Below are positions 1 to 7,272 of a stretch of DNA of 30,830 nt, in pieces. The notes under the pieces are model-generated. The model saw only the letters and a list, made by a program, of their open reading frames with translations, was not told where the DNA came from and did no database searches. Made by a program: the position numbers and the translations under genes. How positions within the stretch are numbered: the stretch's first letter is position 1; each line of letters opens with the position of its first letter. Source of the DNA: a virus; the IMG/VR virus record IMGVR_UViG_3300025671_000318, positions 1 to 30,830 of that record; one strand, written 5' to 3'.

Positions 1-39
1 AAAAAAAGATTATTACCTTCGACATACGGTTGGTTTTAA
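1..39 (+). CDS. 3' end of an upstream gene (partial, unidentified)
   Basis: The first 39 bases read as twelve open codons in frame 1, ending in TAA at 37-39 with the peptide KKRLLPSTYGWF. The stop lies nine bases before the glutaredoxin start, which is the spacing seen between other genes here. Only the C-terminal tail is present, so no function can be assigned. The frame could be open by chance over so short a stretch. Confidence 0.4.
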   Translation, partial: KKRLLPSTYGWF

Positions 40-48
40 AAATTAAAA

Positions 49-381
49 ATGGAAGAAAATAAAAATAAGAAAAAAGGGGTAGGGGAAATAACATTATATA
101 CTTTGCCATATTGTGATTATTGTAAGGTATTAAAACAATCTCTTTCCCACCTCAGAATTCCATTTAAGGATATTAATGTTGACCAGAACCCTCAATTAGG
201 GGACAACATTGAAGAAAAATTAAAAACAGAATCTTATCCTATTATATATTTTCAAAAACGTAAAGGGGAATATATTTATATACTATCCGAAACAGACTTG
301 GAATCCCTAAATGGCATTCGTATATTTAATACGATTGAGGAAGCACTAGAAATCCTCTTACAATATTATTATGAGATATAA
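49..381 (+). CDS. Glutaredoxin-like thiol-disulfide oxidoreductase
   Basis: A 110-residue protein of glutaredoxin size and layout. After a lysine-rich leader of about 12 residues, a first beta strand (EITLYTLPYC) runs into the redox motif C-D-Y-C. The segment SYPIIYF further on supplies the cis-proline loop that follows the helical part of the thioredoxin fold. Proteins of this family, including T4 NrdC, reduce disulfides and supply electrons to ribonucleotide reductase. That role is plausible here, but no reductase gene is visible in the window. The ATG follows an A-rich stretch without a Shine-Dalgarno sequence. The last 11 bases overlap the start of the next small gene. The family call is firm; the physiological partner is inferred. 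Confidence 0.85.
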   Translation: MEENKNKKKGVGEITLYTLPYCDYCKVLKQSLSHLRIPFKDINVDQNPQLGDNIEEKLKTESYPIIYFQKRKGEYIYILSETDLESLNGIRIFNTIEEALEILLQYYYEI

Positions 382-544
382 AGATAATTTACAACGTAGT
401 TTGGCTAAAATTGAAAATCAATTAAATGTTTTAAAACATCATTCACAACGTGGTGAACATGTTCAAGTCAACCAAACAATTGATTCTATAAAAGAAATTA
501 TAGAACAATCACAAACACTTTTAAATAACGAAACACAAATATAA
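371..544 (+). CDS. 57-residue helical protein of unknown function
   Basis: An ATG at 371 overlaps the end of the glutaredoxin gene by 11 bases and opens a 57-codon frame ending in TAA at 542-544, one base before the ATG of the HD-domain gene. It fills what would otherwise be a 164-base hole in a genome with almost no gaps. The product (starting MRYKDNLQRSLAKIENQLNV) looks wholly alpha-helical. Leu and Ile recur with roughly heptad spacing (NQLNVLKHH, then TIDSIKEIIEQSQTLL), suggesting a two-helix coiled coil or a small dimer. Its place just upstream of the gp55-like region suggests a small regulatory or RNA polymerase-associated protein, but nothing in the sequence proves this. Confidence 0.6.
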   Translation: MRYKDNLQRSLAKIENQLNVLKHHSQRGEHVQVNQTIDSIKEIIEQSQTLLNNETQI

Positions 545-545
545 A

Positions 546-1301
546 ATGGTTTTAACAGCGGAGCAAATAAAGGAGAATTATGGGGTACTCCTTAGTGGCA
601 TTGAGAAATACGTTCAAGGGGATCGTAAAGACCAATTTTTGGATTTTTACAATCAATTAGATGAACGGATCGCACTGCTCCCAGCCTCTCATAAAAAGTC
701 GTATCACAATTGTTTTCCCGGGGGTTATGTTGAACACGTTATACGTGTAATTACTGCTGCATTTAAAATAAGTGCTGTATGGCAGGAAATGGGGACAAAG
801 GATACTTATACAGATGAAGAGCTATTTGTTTCCGCTTTAAACCATGATTTAGGTAAAATTGGATCTCTAGAACATACTTCTGTTTTCCCATCCCAGGATG
901 AATGGAGGAAGAAAAATCTAGGTGAAATGTATACCTTTAATAAAGCAAATGAATATATGACGGTCCCAGATCGTTCTTTATTTTTATTGCAACAAGCAGG
1001 GATCCAACTTACAACTAATGAGTGGATTGCTATTAAAACCCATGATGGTTTATACGATCAGGCAAACGAATCTTACCTTAAAGGATTTATGCCCGAGACT
1101 AAACCTCGTACTTCACTTCCTTTTATTTTACACCAAGCTGACCTTATGGCAGCAAGAATTGAGTTTGAAAGAGAATGGTTAGACACTTTTGGAAAACCTC
1201 AATCCGAAGAAAAAACTACAAAACAAGATCGAGTTAATATTAACTTAGATAAAATAGGTTCTAAAAATACTAATTTAATGGATTTAGTAAAGAATCTCTA
1301 A
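546..1301 (+). CDS. HD-domain metal-dependent phosphohydrolase
   Basis: A 251-residue protein with the ordered ligands of the HD superfamily: His64 in GGYVEHVIRV, the His-Asp pair at 100-101 in ALNHDLGKIG, His166 in IKTHDGLY and Asp199 in LHQADLMAARIE. HD proteins hydrolyse phosphate esters, for example dNTP triphosphohydrolases, 5'-nucleotidases and cyclic-nucleotide phosphodiesterases. The substrate cannot be read from the sequence. In a lytic phage a role in nucleotide turnover or in degrading a host signalling nucleotide is possible. Residues 210-251 are a charged tail beyond the catalytic core. The gene follows its neighbour by one base, and its stop (1299-1301) abuts the next ATG, so translation is probably coupled. 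Confidence 0.8.
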   Translation: MVLTAEQIKENYGVLLSGIEKYVQGDRKDQFLDFYNQLDERIALLPASHKKSYHNCFPGGYVEHVIRVITAAFKISAVWQEMGTKDTYTDEELFVSALNHDLGKIGSLEHTSVFPSQDEWRKKNLGEMYTFNKANEYMTVPDRSLFLLQQAGIQLTTNEWIAIKTHDGLYDQANESYLKGFMPETKPRTSLPFILHQADLMAARIEFEREWLDTFGKPQSEEKTTKQDRVNINLDKIGSKNTNLMDLVKNL

Positions 1302-1586
1302 ATGACAACAATCACTATTATTTTAATTAATGTTGGTATCCTCATTTTCGGGATCATTTCCTATATTATTTGGAATTTGATGCGTAAAAATGAGAAACTA
1401 GAAGATGCTATCATAAAACGGGACCAGTATATAGACACTATGTCTATTATAATGTCCGAATCAAATCGCAAAATTAAAGAAATAGATTCAAAACAAATAT
1501 TTGAATCAGACGATGAAATAGGATGGTTTTTTAAGGGTATAAAAGAGATTCAAGAACTTATAAACGAGTATAATCTAAACAAATAA
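1302..1586 (+). CDS. Small membrane-anchored protein of unknown function
   Basis: A 94-residue protein with one strong N-terminal membrane segment, roughly residues 3-26 (ITIILINVGILIFGIISYII), followed by Arg-Lys. The rest (residues 30-94) is soluble and mostly helical, with a conspicuous acidic and aromatic patch, FESDDEIGWFFKGIKEIQ, near the C-terminus. Under the positive-inside rule the soluble part faces the cytoplasm. I do not recognise the family. It is directly fused in the operon, with no intergenic base, to the HD gene upstream and the sigma-like gene downstream, which hints at a role in the same phase of infection. An anchor for a cytoplasmic phage protein or a small lysis-associated protein are alternatives that I cannot separate. 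Confidence 0.65.
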   Translation: MTTITIILINVGILIFGIISYIIWNLMRKNEKLEDAIIKRDQYIDTMSIIMSESNRKIKEIDSKQIFESDDEIGWFFKGIKEIQELINEYNLNK

Positions 1587-2396
1587 ATGAGCTTACCCTT
1601 AGATGATGATTTGCAGGCCAAAATTCTAGCTGTACCACAGAAAGATGAAGGTCCCCAATATACTAAAAAAGGTACTTTAAGAAAAAGAAGACCTAAAACC
1701 AAAAATCAATATTTTACAGCTGATACTGAAGAAGCAATCATCGAGTATTTAAATACTACTGATGAACGTATGCGTAATAAAATATATAATGAACGTATAT
1801 GGTATGGTTTTCACAAATTAACAGAAAATATTATCCATACCTTTAAATTCTACTATACAGAGGTAGATACTATAGCCGAGTTACAACATGAGGTAACAGC
1901 TTTCCTTTTAGAAAAACTTCACTTATATAAGCAAGATAAAGGTAAAGCCTTTTCTTATTTTGGTACTATTGCAAAACGTTATTTAATTTTATATAATAAT
2001 AACAATTATAAAAAACTAAAACAGCGGGCCGAAGTAGATGCTATAGATAATGATCAGTCAATTACAATTGATATTATTAACAATCAAAATGTAATTGAAC
2101 AACCTAAAGATGAGGCAACAGAATTTATAGAATATCTTATTAAATATTTTGATTTATTTTTATTTGATCATTTCCCCAAACCAGAGGATGCTAAAACAGC
2201 AGATGCTATTATATCCTTATTTAAAAGAAGAGAAAATTTAGAGTTATTTAATAAAAAAGCAATATATATTTATATACGTGAAATAACAGACCAAAATACC
2301 CCACAAATTACTAAGGTCTTAAAAAAAATGAAAAAGATATATAAAAAATTAGCTACTCAATATTATGATTATGGGTATGTAAGTATGTCTCTTTAA
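1587..2396 (+). CDS. gp55: Late-transcription sigma factor, T4 gp55-like
   Basis: A 269-residue protein that resembles the divergent sigma factors T4-like phages use for late transcription. The central part (about residues 67-150) looks like sigma region 2: a helix around ERIWYGFHKLTENI, then ELQHEVTAFLLEKLHLYKQ, then the signature KAFSYFGTIAKRYLI (about 120-134), followed by an Asn/Lys-rich basic stretch. The N-terminal 45 residues are basic and probably disordered. The C-terminal third is helical and charged and has no clear sigma region 4, as expected for gp55 types. These factors redirect host RNA polymerase to a simple -10-like late promoter, which fits the octamer found in the gaps of this window. 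Identification rests on the conserved core, not on a full alignment. Confidence 0.72.
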   Translation: MSLPLDDDLQAKILAVPQKDEGPQYTKKGTLRKRRPKTKNQYFTADTEEAIIEYLNTTDERMRNKIYNERIWYGFHKLTENIIHTFKFYYTEVDTIAELQHEVTAFLLEKLHLYKQDKGKAFSYFGTIAKRYLILYNNNNYKKLKQRAEVDAIDNDQSITIDIINNQNVIEQPKDEATEFIEYLIKYFDLFLFDHFPKPEDAKTADAIISLFKRRENLELFNKKAIYIYIREITDQNTPQITKVLKKMKKIYKKLATQYYDYGYVSMSL

Positions 2397-2410
2397 ATTT
2401 TTAATGTATC

Positions 2411-2418
2411 TATATTTA
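2411..2418 (+). promoter_or_regulatory. Putative late promoter -10/-7 element (site 1)
   Basis: The octamer TATATTTA lies in the 38-base gap before the ATG at 2435, leaving 16 bases between motif and start. The same octamer, or a one-base variant, occurs in every other gap above 30 bases. It fits the first seven positions of the Bacteroidetes -7 box TAnnTTTG. Read on the opposite strand its extension also contains the T4 late box TATAAATA. It would open the tail and baseplate gene block. Confidence 0.5.
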
Positions 2419-2434
2419 TATCCAAAGCACCGCT

Positions 2435-2797
2435 ATGGATTTTTCACAAGTAAAATTATTCGGAAAGAAAAGCTTCTCTGATCTCTTAAAAGAGATACAC
2501 GTTAATCAAAAAGATAAAGAAGTTCAACTCCGTTCTTTAATAGAAGGATTAAAACCTATGATCACCAGTCCTGGTGATGCAGTAATTATGGTTCCTTTAA
2601 TTAAAGAATATATGGAACTAGCTATTAAGAATGATGATGCCCTAATTAAAATGGCTGGTATCGTTCAACGTGCTATGAATAGTAAAATGGCTGATACAGA
2701 CGAGATACTTTCAGATGAAGATAAAGAGATGTTATTTAGTTCTCTTCAAGAATTAGATTCAAAAACCAAAGAAATAGAAGTTAAACATGCCGGTTAA
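2435..2797 (+). CDS. Small helical protein heading the baseplate block, function unknown
   Basis: A 120-residue, probably all-helical protein. The start MDFSQVKLFGKKSFSDLLKE precedes a run of amphipathic helices (around VQLRSLIEGLKPMI, DAVIMVPLIKEYMELAIKND, LIKMAGIVQRAMNS) and an acidic tail. It sits directly downstream of a putative late promoter and overlaps the hub gene by 11 bases, so it is probably expressed late with the tail genes. A tail-assembly chaperone or a small baseplate component would fit, but I recognise no family. Residues 18-20 (LKE) loosely match the [I/L]-x-E pattern of the tagged proteins. The preceding sequence is less similar and I do not count it as one of them. Confidence 0.7.
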   Translation: MDFSQVKLFGKKSFSDLLKEIHVNQKDKEVQLRSLIEGLKPMITSPGDAVIMVPLIKEYMELAIKNDDALIKMAGIVQRAMNSKMADTDEILSDEDKEMLFSSLQELDSKTKEIEVKHAG

Positions 2798-3779
2798 CAA
2801 TCAGGGCCCTGTATCTGGTATTAATGATAGAGGACAATCTAGTATAGGATCAAAAAGTGGAGGATTTATACCTGTAAGGGTTATAGATGTTTCTTTAGTC
2901 CCTGAAGAAGACGGACGTTCTACTTATCAATTAACAGATGGGTTTTGGGGAATTGGTGCTATTAAATTTGAAGCAATTAACAAAGGTAGTTTAAAAAGAA
3001 AGTTCCCACAAGGTAGTATAGCTTATCCTTTAGATGCTAATTATAGAAAAATGCCTTTAATAAATGAAATTGTATTTGTTATTTTAGGTCCATCTCGAAA
3101 ACGTCTTTTAGATGGCAATTCAGATGCTGTTGAATTTTATTATACAAGTGCAGTTAATATTTGGAATGGTGTTCATTTAAACGCCTTACCTTCACCAAAT
3201 ACCCTTCCTTCATCAACTAATAATTCAAGTAACCCAAATGTAGATAGAGGTATTGAAAATAATGAAGATGGTCCTCAACCTGAACCATCTTATGGACAAT
3301 TGTTTACTGAAAACCCCGCTATAAGAAATTTATATCCACAAGAAGGAGATATAATTTTTGAAGGTAGATTTGGAAACTCCCTTCGATTTACCTCTACAAA
3401 TACTCAACCTTCTAGTAGCAAATCCATACAAAGTCCATGGAGTACTACGGGAAAAAACGGTACACCCTTAACAATATTACGGAATGGGCAAGTTGATGCT
3501 GGAATACGTAATAATGACTGGTTTCCAATCTACGAAAATATTCAACAAGATGATTCTTCTATATACCTTACATCAGGACAAACAATCCCTGTGGCCTTAG
3601 CATCAACAAATTTTAATTCTTATGGTATAGATGCTGTATCTGCTGTTGATACTACAAAACCTTTACAAGAAACTCCTGTTTCAAATACTACTGTATCACC
3701 AAAAGAAGCAGATTCTACGGGAAGTGTATTCGATACAGTAAATGTAGAACCCACTTTAAATACAGGATCTAATGGCTAA
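2787..3779 (+). CDS. Baseplate hub protein with OB-fold-like N-terminal domain (gp5-like)
   Basis: A 330-residue structural protein. The N-terminal part has short beta segments typical of an OB-type barrel (FIPVRVIDVSLVPEE, WGIGAIKFEAI, INEIVFVILGPS). A long Ser/Asn/Pro-rich linker follows, then a second beta domain with the pattern EGDIIFEGRFGNSLRFTSTN and PLTILRNGQ. The last 70 residues are a low-complexity Thr/Ser/Val-rich tail. The next gene encodes a beta-helix spike, so the pair resembles T4 gp5 split in two: hub barrel here, needle there. No lysozyme domain, which T4 gp5 carries in its middle, is visible. The ATG overlaps the upstream stop by 11 bases. The hub assignment rests on beta pattern and gene order. 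Confidence 0.6.
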   Translation: MPVNNQGPVSGINDRGQSSIGSKSGGFIPVRVIDVSLVPEEDGRSTYQLTDGFWGIGAIKFEAINKGSLKRKFPQGSIAYPLDANYRKMPLINEIVFVILGPSRKRLLDGNSDAVEFYYTSAVNIWNGVHLNALPSPNTLPSSTNNSSNPNVDRGIENNEDGPQPEPSYGQLFTENPAIRNLYPQEGDIIFEGRFGNSLRFTSTNTQPSSSKSIQSPWSTTGKNGTPLTILRNGQVDAGIRNNDWFPIYENIQQDDSSIYLTSGQTIPVALASTNFNSYGIDAVSAVDTTKPLQETPVSNTTVSPKEADSTGSVFDTVNVEPTLNTGSNG

Positions 3780-4212
3780 ACAAAATGTTCCTTTTGCTCC
3801 TGCTTTTCCCTATAATGGTAATCAAATTATTATAGATTCGGGTCGTATTATGCTTAATGCAAAAGATGATGCCATATTAATATTAGGAAATAAAACAATT
3901 GGTTTATCTTCACCTGGGAGTATTAACTTAGATACTAATACTTCTGTTATAGTTAATTCCCCTAAAATTAAATTAGGAATAGGAATAGATTCAGACCACC
4001 CTTTAGTTAAGGGGGACGTTTTAATAGATTTACTTAATGATTGGATTGAGATTTTTGGTGTAGGAATTGTAGAACCACTTAAAAAAGCCTTAGATTCACA
4101 AGGTTTTGAACAAACTGAACTGCAAATGGTTTCAAATGCTTTTGAAAAATTAACTAACGTAGTACAAGAAAGGAAAAAATTCCTTCTTTCTAACACCACT
4201 TATACTAAATAA
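3772..4212 (+). CDS. Membrane-piercing spike, beta-helix protein (gp5 C-terminal type)
   Basis: A 146-residue protein whose residues 16-70 form a run of short alternating strands: IIIDSGRIMLNAKDD, ILILGNKTIGLSSPGSINLD, VIVNSPKIKLG. This Ile/Leu alternation with Gly/Ser/Asn turns is the pattern of the triple-stranded beta-helix needle of phage spikes and VgrG proteins. Residues 80-146 are helical (IDLLNDWIEIFGVGIVEPLK onward), which may attach the needle to a partner. I see neither an HxH iron-binding tip motif nor a PAAR motif, so the tip may be a separate protein. It overlaps the hub gene by eight bases and shares one base with the next gene, consistent with stoichiometric expression. Confidence 0.65.
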   Translation: MAKQNVPFAPAFPYNGNQIIIDSGRIMLNAKDDAILILGNKTIGLSSPGSINLDTNTSVIVNSPKIKLGIGIDSDHPLVKGDVLIDLLNDWIEIFGVGIVEPLKKALDSQGFEQTELQMVSNAFEKLTNVVQERKKFLLSNTTYTK

Positions 4213-7200
4213 TGAGTAATAAACTACTAAATAAAGTAAAATCTCAATATAATACTACAAGTAAACTTTTAAATAAAGTTAATAGATTATCACTTGATAT
4301 AGTTTATGGTAAAGGTATTAGTGATGAAGCAGGTGCTACCCAATCTATTCGAGCACAAAGTAATCAAAATTTAGCTAATAAATTAACTAAAAATTTAAGT
4401 TTATTTAAAACATTAGTAGCTTTAAAACAACTTAACACTTATGATATTTGTAACCCCTTAAATTTTTCAGCTAATAAATTATTTCCTTTAGATAGTATAG
4501 TAGGAGGAAAATTACAACAAGTAGCTGGGGTTATTAAAGAAATTCAAGCAGCATTAAGAGGATTTTCCATTATACCAGGTACTATTGAAGTTGAAGCTAT
4601 ATCTGAAAATGGTCAAGAAATTAAAACCGGTCTTATAACTTTAAGTTTAAAAAGACCATCAGATCAACCTATCGCTAATGGTACAACTGTATTTATCACC
4701 CAAGCTGATGATGAAAATATTGGGGTTCAAATGGCAGGTACTGTAGAATCCTCTTTAGTTCCCTTAGAAGTTGATGAAATTCCTGAAGAAACCTATGATG
4801 CTATAATTAATATTACTTCTTTTTCACCACTTGAACCTCCCTATGCTAAAAATAAAAATGGGGTTACTTTAAAAGATGAAGATGGTAATCCTATTCCTAG
4901 AAAGTTTACTAATTTTAAACTAGAAGTACAAAAAGTATCTACCTCAGATATAAGACAAATTGCAAAAGAAACTAGAGAAATAGCTGAATTATTTAGATCT
5001 ATTGGTATTGCGGATTTTGCTGATGACATTGCTGATATTCAAGCTGTTCCTGGATTATCTAAATTAGCAGAAACTGCTAAAAATATAGTTGATATAGTAA
5101 ACGCACCTATTGCTGCTGTAAGTCAAACTGGAATACCTACTGGACAAATAGCAAATAGACAAGAAGCCATAGCTGATTTTTTAGATGGTGGTTTAACGGC
5201 CCAACAAGTTTTAGATAGAGCTAGAATATTTTCAGATTTTGCTAGAAAATTAGAACCCTTTGCTAGATTTGATTTTTCTTTAGATAGTATATTTAAAAAA
5301 CAAGTAGAAGAAATAAATAAAATTCTAAATGGAGTTGTTCCATTTGGTGATTTAGCTAAATTTGTAAAAGCTGTAGCTAGAGGTGTTCGATTTATAGTGG
5401 GTATAGTTTCATTTATAATACTACTACTTAAAGTTATTAATACTATACTAAAAGTACTAATTATTATTATAAAAGTACTTAAAAAAATTATTAAAATAGT
5501 AAGAAAAATAATTAAATTATTAGGATTACTTACAGGAGGAGCTTTATTAAAATTAGCAGAAAAATTAAGACATATAGAAGATGCTCTTCAACAAATTATA
5601 GATGTGCTCACTAAACTAAATAATGTTATTGAAGCACTTTTACGACCACTTTTATTAATAAAAAAATATTTAAAAGAAATAGTTATAGAATTAACTAAAT
5701 TATCTGTAAAATTAGAAACTTGTGAAAATCTAAAAGATTCAGATCTAACAAAAGATATTTTAGATGCTACTAAATTAGCTGCTATAACTGCTCGTAATTT
5801 AGATAATGTTGTCACTGCTGATGATAGAGATATAAACATATCTATAGCTTCTGGGGTTGAATTCAATGAAAGTGAGGCTCAAACTTTTAGAGAAAACCTT
5901 CCTTATTATAATAATAGCAAATTTATAGATAACCAAAATGGTTTCTTATTTAATTTAAGAGAAAATATAATTGGGTTTGATCAATTTGGAAATCTAGTAT
6001 TTTATTCACCTTTAGTATCATTAGCATCAGGAGTTAATTTTGATGAGAGTGAAGCTCAACAATTTAGAGAAAATTTAAGATATTATACTTTTGATAAATT
6101 TAGAAATAATGAAATTGTACTAGCCTTATTAAATGAAGCCGATAAATTATCTGCTGAAAATATTAAAAATGCTAGAGAAGTAGATCCTAATGATGTGTTT
6201 GGGAATTTCCAAGAACGTTTTATGGGTTATACTATAAAAATTCAAGAAGAAAGACCTCTTCAAAAACCTGCTAATACACAAGTTAAAACTAGAAGAAGAG
6301 GTATAGCTTTAGATGGAAATGAAAAATTGGTTGTTTCTACTGAATTAACCTTTAATGAAAATTTAACAACTATAGTACAAGAAGTTAAATTTAAAATTAA
6401 AAGAAATATAGAATTAGGTTTAATATCAATTAACACAACAGATAAATTAGGAGTAGATGTTTCAGATAGTGATGTTTTAGATATGACTGCTGGAATAGGA
6501 GCTCCTCCTCTAATAGTTAATGATATTAAAGCTGAAGCAAATAATAGAGCAGCTAGTAATATTTCTTCAAAACCTGATCCCGAAGCAAATATACCCTTTG
6601 AAGCTAGAATTGGTAATGAACCTTTTGTTGAACAAGAATTACCCCCAACTTCTATACCTCAAACTGCAGATAAAGGGTCTGAAGCAAAAACATCTCCTTT
6701 AGATCAATTGGTTGATCAAGGATTCAATGATTTTATCCAAACTAATCCTTCTTTAAAGAAAATACAAGATACTATTGATTTAGTTTTTAGAGCCACTCCT
6801 CAACAATTAAACCAAATCTTAAATCAACCCGGTAATGAAGAATTAGATCCTGAACAGTTTGCTGCTAGCTTAAAACAATCTATATTAGATGAAGTTGATC
6901 CTAATCCTGAAAAAATTCAAGAAGTAAAGGATAAAACAGACCAATGGTATGAAGGATTAAAAGAAAAAGCTAAGATAGAATATGAAGAATTTATAAAGAC
7001 TATAAGACTAAAACAACCTAAACCAGAATTTGAACAATATTTTCAAGATATTGAAGAACAAGAATTACCTAAATGGATTAAATTTTTACTAAGACAAAGA
7101 TATACTGAAACTGAAGTAGAATCTGGTTTAGAGAAAAATGAAATTAGAGATAAGTTTAAAATTCAAATTAATGATAATGATGTAAAAGTTACTATCAGAA

Positions 7201-7232
7201 GAGCATTTAAACGAAAAAGTATTTCACAATAA
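4212..7232 (+). CDS. Large tail protein with hydrophobic segment, tape-measure or hub candidate
   Basis: A 1006-residue protein, mostly helical. Residues 1-100 are Lys/Leu/Asn-rich helices. A short beta domain follows near residues 115-240 (GTIEVEAISENG, TTVFITQADDE). Residues about 392-443 are extraordinarily hydrophobic, with Ile/Leu/Val interrupted by Lys (IVSFIILLLKVINTILKVL), as in tape-measure proteins that form membrane channels. A near-duplicate of 22 residues starts at 545 and 604. The C-terminal third is Glu/Gln/Pro-rich and charged. The gene lies between the spike and gp25 genes and is the only long helical tail protein in the window, which makes a tape-measure or DNA-ejection role reasonable. 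I do not see the long regular heptads of classical tape measures, so a hub or wedge component remains possible. Confidence 0.5.
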   Translation: MSNKLLNKVKSQYNTTSKLLNKVNRLSLDIVYGKGISDEAGATQSIRAQSNQNLANKLTKNLSLFKTLVALKQLNTYDICNPLNFSANKLFPLDSIVGGKLQQVAGVIKEIQAALRGFSIIPGTIEVEAISENGQEIKTGLITLSLKRPSDQPIANGTTVFITQADDENIGVQMAGTVESSLVPLEVDEIPEETYDAIINITSFSPLEPPYAKNKNGVTLKDEDGNPIPRKFTNFKLEVQKVSTSDIRQIAKETREIAELFRSIGIADFADDIADIQAVPGLSKLAETAKNIVDIVNAPIAAVSQTGIPTGQIANRQEAIADFLDGGLTAQQVLDRARIFSDFARKLEPFARFDFSLDSIFKKQVEEINKILNGVVPFGDLAKFVKAVARGVRFIVGIVSFIILLLKVINTILKVLIIIIKVLKKIIKIVRKIIKLLGLLTGGALLKLAEKLRHIEDALQQIIDVLTKLNNVIEALLRPLLLIKKYLKEIVIELTKLSVKLETCENLKDSDLTKDILDATKLAAITARNLDNVVTADDRDINISIASGVEFNESEAQTFRENLPYYNNSKFIDNQNGFLFNLRENIIGFDQFGNLVFYSPLVSLASGVNFDESEAQQFRENLRYYTFDKFRNNEIVLALLNEADKLSAENIKNAREVDPNDVFGNFQERFMGYTIKIQEERPLQKPANTQVKTRRRGIALDGNEKLVVSTELTFNENLTTIVQEVKFKIKRNIELGLISINTTDKLGVDVSDSDVLDMTAGIGAPPLIVNDIKAEANNRAASNISSKPDPEANIPFEARIGNEPFVEQELPPTSIPQTADKGSEAKTSPLDQLVDQGFNDFIQTNPSLKKIQDTIDLVFRATPQQLNQILNQPGNEELDPEQFAASLKQSILDEVDPNPEKIQEVKDKTDQWYEGLKEKAKIEYEEFIKTIRLKQPKPEFEQYFQDIEEQELPKWIKFLLRQRYTETEVESGLEKNEIRDKFKIQINDNDVKVTIRRAFKRKSISQ
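5844..6086 (+). repeat. Direct repeat of a 22-residue module inside the 1006-residue tail protein
   Basis: Bases 5844-5909 and 6021-6086 encode two 22-residue copies, starting IASGVEFNESEAQTFRENL and LASGVNFDESEAQQFRENL, 59 residues apart. They are identical at 17 of 22 positions. The DNA copies have diverged mostly at third positions, so this is an old internal duplication under protein-level selection. It probably marks two equivalent small structural units. Confidence 0.8.
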
Positions 7233-7259
7233 ATTAAACAAATAAAAAAATAGTTAATA

Positions 7260-7267
7260 AATATTTA
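7260..7267 (+). promoter_or_regulatory. Putative late promoter element (site 2), very close to the start codon
   Basis: The 40-base gap 7233-7272 contains TAAATATTTATAA (7258-7270). Its core AATATTTA differs at one base from the octamer at the other sites. Only five bases separate the core from the ATG at 7273. If transcription starts about seven bases beyond the box, the message would be essentially leaderless. Confidence 0.4.
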
Positions 7268-7272
7268 TAATC

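Noticed and set aside
271-282. TATATTTATATA as a promoter inside the glutaredoxin gene (and a similar match at 2265-2276)
   Set aside because: Both are inside genes and encode Tyr-Ile repeats (YIYI), which produce the motif by codon use alone. Neither is followed by a start codon at the spacing seen for sites 1, 3, 4 and 5.
3822-4199. Long open frame on the minus strand within the spike gene
   Set aside because: It lies wholly opposite the beta-helix coding frame, has no promoter or neighbours on that strand, and its composition is that of an antisense reading of Ile/Leu/Asn codons.
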